Shown here piece by piece: positions 43,107 through 52,829 of a stretch of DNA of 64,000 nt. A program made the position numbers and the translations under genes. The notes beneath the pieces were generated by a model that worked only from the letters and a program-made list of their open reading frames with translations, was not told the DNA's origin and ran no database searches. Source of the stretch: an uncultured Collinsella sp. (GTDB taxonomy: Bacteria > Actinomycetota > Coriobacteriia > Coriobacteriales > Coriobacteriaceae); the NCBI GenBank assembly GCA_900552385.1, contig URZI01000003.1, positions 69,118 through 133,117 of the forward strand. The letters are read 5' to 3'. The stretch's first letter is position 1; every line of letters begins with the position of its first letter.

Positions 43107-43382
43107 ATGACTGCATCGCTGCGCTCGGCTGTGCCTTTGCGCAAGAAAGAAATATACGGGAAGTCTCGCCGTGACGCAAGCCCCAATTTTGACTTTTTTG
43201 AAATTCAGTCAAATTGGCCTAATTTAGTCCAACCCGTGAAGGACCTGTGAAGCCAACCGCTGTACGCGAAGGGCAAAACGCCGCGAGCGGTAGCCGTCAA
43301 CCGTTGGCAGATTCTACCGTGAAAACGATAGCACCGGGCAACACAATCGAAGTATCAATGATCGCGTAGATATCGAGGCACC

Positions 43383-43793
43383 ATGGACGAAGAGCTTGAT
43401 TACCTATGGGAGACCCTGGGCCTCGAGATCACTGCCAACCTTTGGCCCGAACGGGACAAAATCCATCCCACACTGCGCCCCGCCATTACTGTGGTGCAGG
43501 CAAAATACCGCCGTGCATCCTTTTTGATCATGCGGATGTCATGGCACGCGGGACTCCCCGACCTTAAGCGAATCCAGGCAAGCCTCGTCGAGCTGTCCGG
43601 CATGCCGACCGTCATATCCGAGGCGCACCTGGAGCAGCGCCAGCGCGAGCGACTGCAACAGCAGCGGATTCCCTTTATCTGCCCCGGCGTTCAGGCATAT
43701 CTGCCCTTTATGGACGAGGAGTACTGGAGCGGCAAGCCCAACAAACACGTAAAGGTCTACGATCCGCACGAATGGGCACAGCTGGCGGACTGA
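43383..43793 (+). CDS. Small protein resembling the N-terminal domain of MarR-type regulators
   Basis: 136 residues. The segment VELSGMPTVISEAHLEQRQR...QRIPFICPGVQAYLPFM resembles a conserved block (IPFIVPGNQLYLP type) found ahead of the winged helix in some proteins annotated as MarR-like. The DNA-binding half is not encoded here: the frame stops at 43793, just before a repeat cluster. It could be a truncated regulator or a stand-alone sensor domain. The start ATG (43383) has GAGG upstream. Confidence 0.6.
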   Translation: MDEELDYLWETLGLEITANLWPERDKIHPTLRPAITVVQAKYRRASFLIMRMSWHAGLPDLKRIQASLVELSGMPTVISEAHLEQRQRERLQQQRIPFICPGVQAYLPFMDEEYWSGKPNKHVKVYDPHEWAQLAD

Positions 43794-43810
43794 CTGGGGC
43801 AGGCCCGCCG

Positions 43811-43984
43811 GCGGAAAGTGCGTCCCAGATTTCAAGCTCAAACTGGTCCCCACTTTCCCGTTGAGCCCTCAACCGGAAACCGTGTCCCGCAATCGAAGCT
43901 CAGAATGGGACGTGCTTTCCGCAACCGGCCACTTTGGGAAAGTGCATCCCATTCTGGAAGCGAATTCCGGGACGCACTTTCCGC
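43811..43984. repeat. Cluster of alternating GGGACGCACTTTCC half-sites
   Basis: A perfect 16-bp inverted pair, gcggaaagtgcgtccc (43811-43826) with its complement (43969-43984), encloses three further variants: ctggtccccactttccc (43843-43859), gaatgggacgtgctttccgc (43903-43922) and gggaaagtgcatcccattc (43936-43954). Orientation alternates, so several mutually exclusive hairpins can form. Confidence 0.8.
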
Positions 43985-43989
43985 AGCCG

Positions 43990-44349
43990 CTACAGCAACG
44001 CCTCGGCCCAAGCCGATTCCCTAAAGCCGGGAATCGCAAAGTCGTCGCCCACCAGCAGCGGACGCTTGACCAGCATGCCGTCGGTCGCCAGCAGCTCGTA
44101 GCACTCCCGATCCGTCATGCCCGCATCCAGACGCGCCTTCAGGCCCAGCTCTCGATATTTCATGCCCGACGAATTAAAGAAGCGCCGCACCGGCAGCGCC
44201 GAACGAGCAATCCAGGTCGCAAGTTCATCAGCCGTGGGATTGTCCAAAACGATATCGCGATCGATATACTCTACCCCATGTTCGTCCAGCCATGCCTTGG
44301 CCTTCTTACAGGTCGAGCACTTGGGATATTCAACAAACAGTACGGTCAT
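43990..44349 (-). CDS. ArsC/Spx-like thioredoxin-fold protein
   Basis: 119 residues. CSTCKKAKAWLDEHGVEY gives a CxxC redox site at the N-terminus, and IARSALPVRRFFNSSG, then VKRPLLVGDDF, match the ArsC/Spx/YffB family. It may be a glutaredoxin-linked reductase or an Spx-type regulator; the arsenate role is not supported because no ars genes are near. The start ATG (44347-44349) has GGAGGA. Confidence 0.82.
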   Translation of the reverse strand: MTVLFVEYPKCSTCKKAKAWLDEHGVEYIDRDIVLDNPTADELATWIARSALPVRRFFNSSGMKYRELGLKARLDAGMTDRECYELLATDGMLVKRPLLVGDDFAIPGFRESAWAEALL

Positions 44350-44441
44350 GGGAATCCTCCGAATATAGATCGGCCAACGCAGGCACACGCCACACGAGGC
44401 GCCTTCGTATGATGGGCCAATTGTAGCCCACGGGTCACACG

Positions 44442-45494
44442 CTAAACGAACCGTACCCCGAATCCGCGTTTGATGAACGGCAGCAGCTCCATTGCCTCGG
44501 GCGTGATATGGCCCGCAACGTTCATGCGCTCGTCACCGGGAAGATCGACCCGCGCAATCTCAAGCTCGCCTTCGTAGCGCCCATATCCGCTATTGCTCAC
44601 AGCGATCGACCCCGCCTTTCGCGGCAGGCCGGCTCCGGCATCCGTCGGCACGGAATCCGGCTTATGCGTCGTACGTGACTCCTGAGACCTAAAGATGAGG
44701 ACACTCGAGTCGGGCCGGTCGTGATGAATCTGCCCGCGCACATAGGCATAACCGGGCTCAAGCTCGCATTGCAGGTCCACGTATCCGGCGGAAACTTGAG
44801 CAAACTGCGCCCAGCCCGCATCGGATAGATCGGGGTCGCCGACCAACACAATGTCACAATCGGCGCCATGTGCAAGCTCAAGCATATTGAGAGCAACCTT
44901 TGACGCGCGACCGCGCTGCACCTCGACCGTCGGCACTCCCTCGAATACCGGCCCGCGAACGTTAGCATCACCCGGCACAAAAGCCATGATTTCGAATCCA
45001 AGCGCCGCAAGACGAAGATTCGTCCGAGCAACATCTTCAAGAGCTAAACCGGTATAAGGCTTGGGGTAAAAATTGTGGCAGGCGGCAAAACGAGTCACAT
45101 CGGCACCGGCCTCACGCCACGATGCGATTTCATCAGAACTCACCGTCGATGCATTGACCACAATGCGAAATACACCGGACAGCTCCGCGACCCGCTGGGC
45201 GCTAAAGCCATAGTCCAAACGAAGGTATTCCAACCCCAGATCGCGCAGGTCCTCGATACGCTCAAGCCCGAGCAAATCGCACGTGCGAGGCCCCACATCG
45301 GCAATGAGCGCAATGCCGCGGGCGGAAAGCAGCGACAGCACATGACGGACCTTATCGGCATACGCCGCTCCCCCATCCTCGGGAATATGCAGCGAGGTGA
45401 ACGCATAGCGCGCACCCGCCGCGGCACCATGTTCAATCGTCCGCTCAATATCCTGCAGAGGGCTGGAAAGATAAATCGAAATACCCGTTTTCAC
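44442..45494 (-). CDS. mupG: DUF871 family protein, 6-phospho-N-acetylmuramidase (MupG-like)
   Basis: 350 residues. The N-terminal TIM barrel (ISIYLSSPLQDIERTI; ACHNFYPKPYTGL) and C-terminal cyclophilin-like domain match DUF871/MupG, which cleaves MurNAc-6-phosphate-GlcNAc inside the cell. It is the last gene after murR, murQ and murP, the setting that supports this function. The start is GTG (45492-45494) with AAGGAG nine bases upstream, just past a terminator that separates it from murP. Confidence 0.85.
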   Translation of the reverse strand: MKTGISIYLSSPLQDIERTIEHGAAAGARYAFTSLHIPEDGGAAYADKVRHVLSLLSARGIALIADVGPRTCDLLGLERIEDLRDLGLEYLRLDYGFSAQRVAELSGVFRIVVNASTVSSDEIASWREAGADVTRFAACHNFYPKPYTGLALEDVARTNLRLAALGFEIMAFVPGDANVRGPVFEGVPTVEVQRGRASKVALNMLELAHGADCDIVLVGDPDLSDAGWAQFAQVSAGYVDLQCELEPGYAYVRGQIHHDRPDSSVLIFRSQESRTTHKPDSVPTDAGAGLPRKAGSIAVSNSGYGRYEGELEIARVDLPGDERMNVAGHITPEAMELLPFIKRGFGVRFV

Positions 45495-45510
45495 GCTTCA
45501 ACGCTCCTTT

Positions 45511-45545
45511 AAAAAAAGGCCGGCGGAGCAGCTAGCCCCGCCGGC
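45511..45545 (-). terminator. Intra-operon terminator between murP and mupG
   Basis: The stem gccggcgg (45519-45526) with ccgccggc (45538-45545) is followed by seven T residues on the minus strand, 17 bases before the mupG start. It probably lowers or conditions mupG expression. Confidence 0.8.
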
Positions 45546-45612
45546 ACAACCATAACATCAAGAAATCTGCCGCGCGCCGCGAACCCCGAGCAACACGGCT
45601 CGCGATATCAAA

Positions 45613-47043
45613 CTACTCGCCAAAGAACTCGTTGATCTTCTGCTCGTCGACACCGAAGAACCACGTCAGGACAAAGCCGGCGGCATAGGCAAGCAGCATA
45701 GCGGCAACGTAGCCGAGCTGCTGGCCAGGAACGACGATCAGCAGGCCAAACAAACCGGAAACGCCCTGAGAAACCGTGCCGATGTGAAGCAGCGCCGCGA
45801 GCGCGCCGCCAAATCCGGCACCCAGGCAGGCCGTCACAAACGGACGAACGAGCGGCAGCGTAACAGCATACATCAGAGGCTCGCCCACACCCAGGATTCC
45901 AACGGGAATGGACTCTGCGACGTACTTCTTGAGCTTGGCGTTCTTGGTCTTAAAGTACAGCGCCAAACCGGCACCGACCTGGCCGCCGCCAGCCATCATA
46001 AGGATGGGAAGCAGGTAATTGATACCCTTGGTAGCGCCGTCGGGATCGTTGAGCATAGCGTGGATCGGCGTGAGCGCCTGGTGCAGGCCGACGGACACCA
46101 GCGGCAAGAAGCCTGCCGACAGGATATAGCCGCCCAGGACGCCCAGCTTCTCGAAGATAAAGGTCAAAACGCTAAAGATGGCAGTCGTCAGCCATGCGCC
46201 TACCGGCTGGATGACGAGCATCAGAGCAAAGGCGCCGATGATGAGCACCAGCAGCGGGGACAAGAACGTGTCGAGTGCGTTGGGCATAACCTTGCGAATC
46301 TGACGCTCCATCCAGGCAAAAAATGCGCCAGCGATGAGAGCCGCGATCATGCCGCCCGCTGCGGGGTTGTACTGTGCATTGGTGAGCGGCAGCAGAATGG
46401 CAGTGGCAGGATCAGCCGCGCCAGGCGCAAGCAGGGGCATGGCACTGTTGGCGATGCACATCATGCCGGCGATGCCGCCCAGCGCAGCGGAACCACCAAA
46501 CTCACGTGCCGCGTTATAGCCCACCAAGATAGGCAGATAGGCAAACAGGGCCCAGCCCATGGAACGAATGCCCTGGTACCACCACTCGCCTGCAAGCGCG
46601 CCTGCCGTCGAGACGTTAATGACGTTGCAGATACCGTTGATGAGGCCAGCCGCAATGATGCCGGGAAGCAGGGCGACGAAGACATTGGAAATCTTCTTGA
46701 GGAAGGCCTGAACCGGCTTAGACTCGTACTTGGCCTTCTGCGCGGCCTTGTTTGTGGCCGCAGCGTCAACCACGCTCTCGTCGGCAACGCCTTTCGCAAG
46801 GCCAGTGAGCTTGGAGAACTCCTCGAGCACCTTATTCACCTTGCCCGGACCCAGCACGATCTGCATCGTGTCGTCCTCGACCAGGCCCATCACGCCGTCG
46901 AGTGCCTTAATGCCCTCCGTGTCGACGTTGCCCGCGTCTTTGACGGTCACGCGCAGGCGCGTCATGCACGCCGCGTTTGCCAGCACGTTGTCTTTACCGC
47001 CTAAAAGGTCCAGCAGCTTTTGAGCCAGCTCTTTGTTCGTCAT
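45613..47043 (-). CDS. murP: PTS EIIBC, N-acetylmuramic acid (MurP-like)
   Basis: 476 residues. The EIIB domain comes first (phospho-Cys27 in NAACMTRLRV), then an Ala/Lys linker and an EIIC domain of about ten helices (GGSAALGGIAGMM; VGEPLMYAVTLPL). No EIIA domain is present, as in E. coli MurP, so EIIA-Glc must supply phosphate; the Crr-like EIIA at 17451-17963 is a candidate. Neighbouring murQ and mupG point to MurNAc or MurNAc-GlcNAc as substrate. The start ATG (47041-47043) has AAGGAGG. Confidence 0.88.
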   Translation of the reverse strand: MTNKELAQKLLDLLGGKDNVLANAACMTRLRVTVKDAGNVDTEGIKALDGVMGLVEDDTMQIVLGPGKVNKVLEEFSKLTGLAKGVADESVVDAAATNKAAQKAKYESKPVQAFLKKISNVFVALLPGIIAAGLINGICNVINVSTAGALAGEWWYQGIRSMGWALFAYLPILVGYNAAREFGGSAALGGIAGMMCIANSAMPLLAPGAADPATAILLPLTNAQYNPAAGGMIAALIAGAFFAWMERQIRKVMPNALDTFLSPLLVLIIGAFALMLVIQPVGAWLTTAIFSVLTFIFEKLGVLGGYILSAGFLPLVSVGLHQALTPIHAMLNDPDGATKGINYLLPILMMAGGGQVGAGLALYFKTKNAKLKKYVAESIPVGILGVGEPLMYAVTLPLVRPFVTACLGAGFGGALAALLHIGTVSQGVSGLFGLLIVVPGQQLGYVAAMLLAYAAGFVLTWFFGVDEQKINEFFGE

Positions 47044-47100
47044 AACTCCTCCTTGTATTGGGTATCTCGTCTGGATGTCATATCAGCTCACGCCGCGCAC

Positions 47101-48024
<924 letters not shown>

Positions 48025-48034
48025 TTCATTCACC

Positions 48035-48886
48035 TCATCTTTCCTGTTTCTCGATGTAGTTTTGCTTAATGACATGCGTCGCCCGTTCGTAGTCGCTGGC
48101 AACGTAAGCAGCGTAAAGGGCATCGACAACCATAAGCTGGGCCATACGCGAAGCCATGGCACCGCTGCGGACCAAGGGTTCACTCGCAGCAACGCCGAGC
48201 ACGGCATCGGCCATGGTGGCAAGCTTGGATGATCCATCTACTTTGGTAACGGCCACAACGGGACAGTTGTGACGTTGAGCCTCGGCGGTGCAGTCCAGCA
48301 CCTCTTGCGTCAAGCCCGAGTAGCTAAAGGCGATTGCCATATCGCCCTCATGCATGTTCTTGGCACATAAGAGCTGATCATGCCAGTCGTCGTACAGATG
48401 GCACTCTTTGTCGACACGCATGAGCTTTTGCGCCAGGTCGTGCGCGACCAAACGAGAGGCACCAATACCGAACAGATTGACCGCGCGTGCCCGCTTAAGA
48501 CGGGCCGCGCATCGCTCCAAGACGGTGTAATCGAGCGTTCGCGCCGTCGCCTCGATCGTGCGCACGTTGCTTTTCATCACCTTCCCCACGATACGTTCGA
48601 CGCTGTCATCCATGGAGATGTCCTCGAGGGCTACGTCTTTCTTGTCACCTAAGAGCGCCAGCTCGGCAATCAGTTCGCGCTGGAACTCCTTGTAGCCCGC
48701 AAAACCCAAACGCTTGCAAAAGCGCAAAATGCTCGAGGGCGAGGAGAACGTGACATCGGCAAGACCGCGGACGGAAAGCCCGACCACCTCGTGCGGATGA
48801 GCGCTTACATATGCGATGACATTGCGTTCCGCCGGGCTCGCGCTGAGCTCACGCTCGCGAAGCCGCAAAAGCAATCCGTTTGCCAT
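48035..48886 (-). CDS. murR: RpiR-family regulator of the MurNAc operon (MurR-like)
   Basis: 283 residues. The N-terminal RpiR helix-turn-helix (AERNVIAYVSAHPHEVVGLS; PSSILRFCKRLGFAGYKEFQ) is followed by a SIS effector domain (NLFGIGASRLVAHDLAQKL; IAFSYSGLTQEVL) that should bind MurNAc-6-P. The start ATG (48884-48886) has GGAGGTG six bases upstream; a GTG three codons earlier would sit on the ribosome site. It is the first gene of murR-murQ-murP-mupG. Confidence 0.9.
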   Translation of the reverse strand: MANGLLLRLRERELSASPAERNVIAYVSAHPHEVVGLSVRGLADVTFSSPSSILRFCKRLGFAGYKEFQRELIAELALLGDKKDVALEDISMDDSVERIVGKVMKSNVRTIEATARTLDYTVLERCAARLKRARAVNLFGIGASRLVAHDLAQKLMRVDKECHLYDDWHDQLLCAKNMHEGDMAIAFSYSGLTQEVLDCTAEAQRHNCPVVAVTKVDGSSKLATMADAVLGVAASEPLVRSGAMASRMAQLMVVDALYAAYVASDYERATHVIKQNYIEKQER

Positions 48887-48980
48887 CTCAAACACCTCCG
48901 TTGAGAAGAATTAAAGACCAACGAACGATTCGTACCGGATACAAACAGCTTTTGCGGTACATTGTGCCGCATCGTGGCGC

Positions 48981-49009
48981 ACAAAGGGCGAGCGTTCTAC
49001 CGCTCGCCC
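48981..49009 (-). terminator. Possible terminator of the VanZ-family gene
   Basis: A 9-bp stem, gggcgagcg (48986-48994) with cgctcgccc (49001-49009), is followed by TTTGTG on the minus strand. The T-tract is short. Confidence 0.5.
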
Positions 49010-49090
49010 CTCAAATCCGACCGCTCGGAAATACGCGCGACACAAAATAATTCAACGAGGCCGCATTATCAGAAACGGGTTTGTTACCGG

Positions 49091-49672
49091 CTAGCGCCTC
49101 GCATGGGCGCCGATCGGCCGAGTCGCATGGCGCACCAACGCCGCTGCCAGCAATACCAACAGCATGGCGGTGACATAGCCCGCAGCATCGAATCCTAAAT
49201 CGATAACGTCGAAATGCCTGCCGGGAACAAAGATCTTATGTACCTGATCGCCAACGGAGCAGGCGGCGCAAAAGAGCAATACGGGCACGCAACGGGAGCA
49301 TACGCTCCACGGACGCCTGGAAAAGCAAACCACGACCACGGAGGCGAACAATCCGACGAAGAAAAACTCTACGGTATGGGCAACGCGACGGACGTTCGTG
49401 CCCACCCACATGCGAATGGAAGCAAGTCGGCCAGACCGGACATTCGAGGCAGCCGAATCGGTGCCCCCGGTCATTCCGTTCTCCGCCTGAGCTTCACCCG
49501 TGGCATCGACAGCCTGAACGCCCGTAGTCTGGCCCTCCACCACACGCGCGGTAGACTCGCTCAGCAACGACGTCTCCACCGCATTTTGCTCCGTCAGCAC
49601 CCAGATGCCCGCCAGCGTTGCAACGAACAGAACAATTGCGGTCCATCCGATTATTTGTTTTACGCGCGCCAA
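49091..49672 (-). CDS. VanZ-family membrane protein
   Basis: 193 residues. After an N-terminal helix and a soluble insert (about 30-85) come VanZ-like motifs: HTVEFFFVGLFAS, then DQVHKIFVPGRHFDVIDLGF. VanZ relatives affect teicoplanin sensitivity or envelope functions; the role here is open. I place the start at TTG (49670-49672), because AAGGAGG lies seven bases upstream and the longer reading would put that site inside the gene. The soluble insert is unusually Thr/Gly/Glu-rich. Confidence 0.72.
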   Translation of the reverse strand: MARVKQIIGWTAIVLFVATLAGIWVLTEQNAVETSLLSESTARVVEGQTTGVQAVDATGEAQAENGMTGGTDSAASNVRSGRLASIRMWVGTNVRRVAHTVEFFFVGLFASVVVVCFSRRPWSVCSRCVPVLLFCAACSVGDQVHKIFVPGRHFDVIDLGFDAAGYVTAMLLVLLAAALVRHATRPIGAHARR

Positions 49673-49776
49673 GGGCCAACCTCCTTTTTTGAATATCAGC
49701 GAGTGTAGCCCCAAATGGCATCGTCACCGTATCAAAATTTGAATCGCAACAGGAAGCGACAAAGCGACGCAAACCC

Positions 49777-50382
49777 CTACCCCGCCTCGCGCATCCAGCG
49801 ATCGAACGTCCCCACGCACACGCCCAGGCACTTTGCTGCCTGGCTGCGGGTAATATCGCCTGCCTCATAGCTATCGCGCACCAGCTCAAACTGAGGAGGG
49901 CACGGCTTGCGAGGTCGACCGAAACGAACCCCTCGCGTCCGCGCCGCTGCAATTCCCTCCGCCTGGCGCCGATGGATATTCTCGCGCTCCACCTGCGCCA
50001 CGTAGCTCAGCAGTTGCAGCACAATATCGGCAATCAGGGTGTTGGTCACATCCGGCGCGCCGCTGGCCCTAGCGCGCGTGTCAAGCAATGGCATGTCCAA
50101 CACCACAATGGCAACCCCAAGCTCCTTGGTAATGCGTCGCCATTCCTCAAGAATCTCGGAGTAATTACGGCCAAGTCGGTCGATAGAAAGCACCACCAGC
50201 ACGTCCCCGTCTCCCAGGACGTGCAGCAGCTCGCGATAACGCGGTCGATCGAAGTCCTTGCCGCTCGCATGGTCGGCATAAATATTCGCCGAGCCCACGC
50301 CATAGGCGCCCAGCGCATCCAGCTGTCGATTAAGATTCTGATCGCGCGAACTCACCCGCGCATAACCGTACACCGTCGCCAT
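49777..50382 (-). CDS. Serine recombinase (resolvase/invertase family)
   Basis: 201 residues. The catalytic serine is in YARVSSRDQN, and DRLGRNYSEI and the long E helix (LLSYVAQVERENIHRRQAEG) are typical of Pin/Hin-type enzymes. A Hin-like helix-turn-helix closes the protein (ITRSQAAKCLGVCVGTFDRW). All key residues appear intact, so it should be active. No transposon ends, res site or integron genes are next to it. The start ATG (50380-50382) has GGGGATGAG. Confidence 0.85.
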   Translation of the reverse strand: MATVYGYARVSSRDQNLNRQLDALGAYGVGSANIYADHASGKDFDRPRYRELLHVLGDGDVLVVLSIDRLGRNYSEILEEWRRITKELGVAIVVLDMPLLDTRARASGAPDVTNTLIADIVLQLLSYVAQVERENIHRRQAEGIAAARTRGVRFGRPRKPCPPQFELVRDSYEAGDITRSQAAKCLGVCVGTFDRWMREAG

Positions 50383-50402
50383 CTCATCCCCGCTTTCTTG
50401 TA

Positions 50403-50440
50403 AACCTGCCAAAAGGGACAGGTTTATTTTGGTAGGTTTT
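50403..50440. repeat. 38-nt AACCTGCCAAAA hairpin, copy 1
   Basis: aacctgccaaaa and ttttggtaggtt flank gggacaggttta. It is nearly identical to 62583-62620. It is the leader of the recombinase gene, 20 bases from its start. Confidence 0.75.
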
Positions 50441-50504
50441 ACCTCTCAAATAGCAGGTAAGCGGGCGGCCGAGCAGACAGCAAGGTAGCCATGATTCAAA
50501 TGCG

Positions 50505-50529
50505 AAGGGCGGTCCCGAAAGGCCGCCCT
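50505..50529 (-). terminator. Possible terminator of the rnr gene
   Basis: The stem agggcgg (50506-50512) with ccgccct (50523-50529) is followed by TCGCATTTG. It lies 30 bases past the stop codon; the T-tract is weak. Confidence 0.45.
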
Positions 50530-50558
50530 CCGCTCCCCCACCATCAGTCGGGATTTGG

Positions 50559-52694
50559 CTATTGGATAAGCTTAAAGTCCAAGTGCCCACGCGTGGTATT
50601 GACGCGCGAGACCTCGATAATCACGCGCTGGCCCAGTTCATAGCGAGTCCCCGTGTCGGCGCCCGTCAGCGTAAGCGCGTCCTCGTCGAACTCGAGCCAC
50701 TCGTTGCCCAGGCTCTTAATTGAAACCAGGCCCTCGACCTGTGTTAGGTCCAAGCGCACAAAGAGGCCCATGCTGCTAACCCACGAGACGGTTCCGGCAT
50801 AGCGCTCACCCAGACGGTCCTCATAGTACTGGGCAATCTTGATCTTTTGCGTCGCATGGCTGGCGGCATCTGCCGCGCGCTCGGCATCGCTACATGCGCG
50901 GCAGATCTGCGGCAGAATGCGCGGCAGCGACTCGCGCCCCTTGCCGATCAGCCGCGGCGTACGGACCAAGGCGTCCTTGCCGCCGAGCTGCTCATAGGCC
51001 AACTGCAGTTTGAGCACGCGGTGCACCACCAGATCGGGGTAGCGACGGATGGGACTCGTAAAGTGACAGTAGCACGGCGCGGCGAGCGCAAAGTGGCCCT
51101 CGTTGCGCGGCTTGTACAGCGCGCGCTGCATGCTGCGCAGAAGCAGCGTGTTGACGAGCGGTGCGTTGGCCGTACCGGCGGCAGCATCAACTGCAGCCTG
51201 CAGCTCATCGGGGCTCCCCAGGGCAATACCGGCAGCACGGCGATCGTCGATGATGCCTAGCTGCGCCAGCGCAACGGCGGCACCGTGCAGGCTATCGGGG
51301 CTCGGATCCTCATGCACGCGATAGCAGGCCTCGATATCACGGTCTGCCAGCCACTCTGCAACGCACTCGTTGGCGAGCAGCATGGCTTCCTCGATAAGCG
51401 ACGTGGCACACGAACGCTCACGCGCCACAATCTGCACGGGCACTCCGTCCTCATCCAATAGAGCACGAATCTCGGCCGTGTCAAAATCGACCGAGCCGCG
51501 GGCGCGACGGATACGACGGCGAAGTTCGGCGAGTTCGTTGGCGGCGACAAGGAAATCGCCGAGGTCGACGTTGTAGCCGCGGGCGACCTCCTCGCACGCA
51601 AGACCGCGCTCAAGCGCTTCCTCGCGCGAGGTCTCGGCAGCCGCAACATCCTCGGCCGCACCCTCCAGCACCGAATACTCAACCGCGCCGGCACGCACCA
51701 GCAGCGCCTCGGCGCCGTCATAGTCCATACGCACACGCGAGCGAATCACGCTGGGGTACGGATCGTAATGCCGCACGCGACCCTGTGCATCGAGCTCAAT
51801 GTCAACGGTAAACGCAAGACGGTCCTCGTCAGGGCGAAGCGAGCACAGGTCACAGGACAGGCGTTCGGGCAGCATGGGAAGCACGCGATCGGCCAGATAC
51901 ACCGATGTCGTACGATGGCGAGCCTCAAGATCGATATGCCCGTCCCAAGCCACATAGTGTGAAACGTCGGCGATATGCACACCCAGCTTGTAGCCACCCT
52001 CGGGCGTGCGCTCCAGCGAAATGGCGTCGTCAAAGTCGCGCGCGTCGACTGGGTCGATCGTGATGACAAAGCGGTCGCGCAGATCGCGGCGGAGCGGGTC
52101 CTTAAGCGCCGCGGACACATCGAGCGAAAGCCCCTCGGCCTCGTCCAGCGCGGCCTCGGGATAGCTATCGGTATAGCCGTAACGCGCCATCACATATTGA
52201 ACGCCCAAATCGGGCGCGTCATCTCCGCCAATGCGGCGCTCGATCGTCACGGTACCCGATTCCAGGCGCGTCGGGTAGGTCAAAATGCGCGCGACAACAG
52301 CATCACCCGGGTGGACACCCAGACGATCCGCCGAGGTATCCTCGGGCAGAATGAAGAAGTCGGCCTTCAGACGCGAATCGAGCGGCTCGATCACACCGAG
52401 CGGACCGGCGGTCTGGTACGTGCCCACCACGCTTATGGCTGCACGCTCAACCACGCTTTCGATCACGGCGCGCCGCTCACAGTGCGGGCTGTTCTTAATG
52501 CTCACGGCAACGGTATCGCCATCCATGATCTCGCGCTTACCGCGGCCCATGACCTTGTAGTCGCCGTTTTCGGTTACAACGTAGGCGCTATGCTCATGGA
52601 GCTGCACGCGCCCGGTCAGGCTCGGACGGCGTTCGCTGCGCACCGGCCCGCGCTGATTGCGAGCTCCACGCTTATGCTTGTTATTGCGCCCCAT
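50559..52694 (-). CDS. rnr: Ribonuclease R (RNB family 3'-5' exoribonuclease)
   Basis: 711 residues. Two cold-shock-like domains (about 20-160) precede an RNB domain with the catalytic acidic cluster TIDPVDARDFDDAISLE (about 208-224), and a C-terminal S1 domain (GERYAGTVSWVSSMGLFVRL). RNase R degrades structured RNA and acts with SmpB-tmRNA in ribosome rescue. The N-terminal 20 residues are basic. The start ATG (52692-52694) has GGAGG. It is monocistronic. Confidence 0.94.
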   Translation of the reverse strand: MGRNNKHKRGARNQRGPVRSERRPSLTGRVQLHEHSAYVVTENGDYKVMGRGKREIMDGDTVAVSIKNSPHCERRAVIESVVERAAISVVGTYQTAGPLGVIEPLDSRLKADFFILPEDTSADRLGVHPGDAVVARILTYPTRLESGTVTIERRIGGDDAPDLGVQYVMARYGYTDSYPEAALDEAEGLSLDVSAALKDPLRRDLRDRFVITIDPVDARDFDDAISLERTPEGGYKLGVHIADVSHYVAWDGHIDLEARHRTTSVYLADRVLPMLPERLSCDLCSLRPDEDRLAFTVDIELDAQGRVRHYDPYPSVIRSRVRMDYDGAEALLVRAGAVEYSVLEGAAEDVAAAETSREEALERGLACEEVARGYNVDLGDFLVAANELAELRRRIRRARGSVDFDTAEIRALLDEDGVPVQIVARERSCATSLIEEAMLLANECVAEWLADRDIEACYRVHEDPSPDSLHGAAVALAQLGIIDDRRAAGIALGSPDELQAAVDAAAGTANAPLVNTLLLRSMQRALYKPRNEGHFALAAPCYCHFTSPIRRYPDLVVHRVLKLQLAYEQLGGKDALVRTPRLIGKGRESLPRILPQICRACSDAERAADAASHATQKIKIAQYYEDRLGERYAGTVSWVSSMGLFVRLDLTQVEGLVSIKSLGNEWLEFDEDALTLTGADTGTRYELGQRVIIEVSRVNTTRGHLDFKLIQ

Positions 52695-52770
52695 GGCGCC
52701 TCCTAACTATCGATTGCGAACTCCAAAGAGTCTACCCAAATGATTCGCTTTCCTGCCGTCCCCTAGGGAT

Positions 52771-52805
52771 CAAAAAACGGGCCGCCCCATAAGAGACGAC
52801 CCGTT
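52771..52805 (-). terminator. Terminator of the ftsEX operon
   Basis: The stem 52776-52786 with 52795-52805 (two G-U pairs) is followed by TTTTG on the minus strand, 25 bases past the ftsX stop. Confidence 0.75.
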
Positions 52806-52829
52806 GGAAGGGATGAATTCCAAGCATGC

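Noticed and set aside
43990..44349. Arsenate resistance operon
   Set aside because: The protein has an ArsC/Spx fold, but no ArsR, ArsB or Acr3-like gene is nearby.
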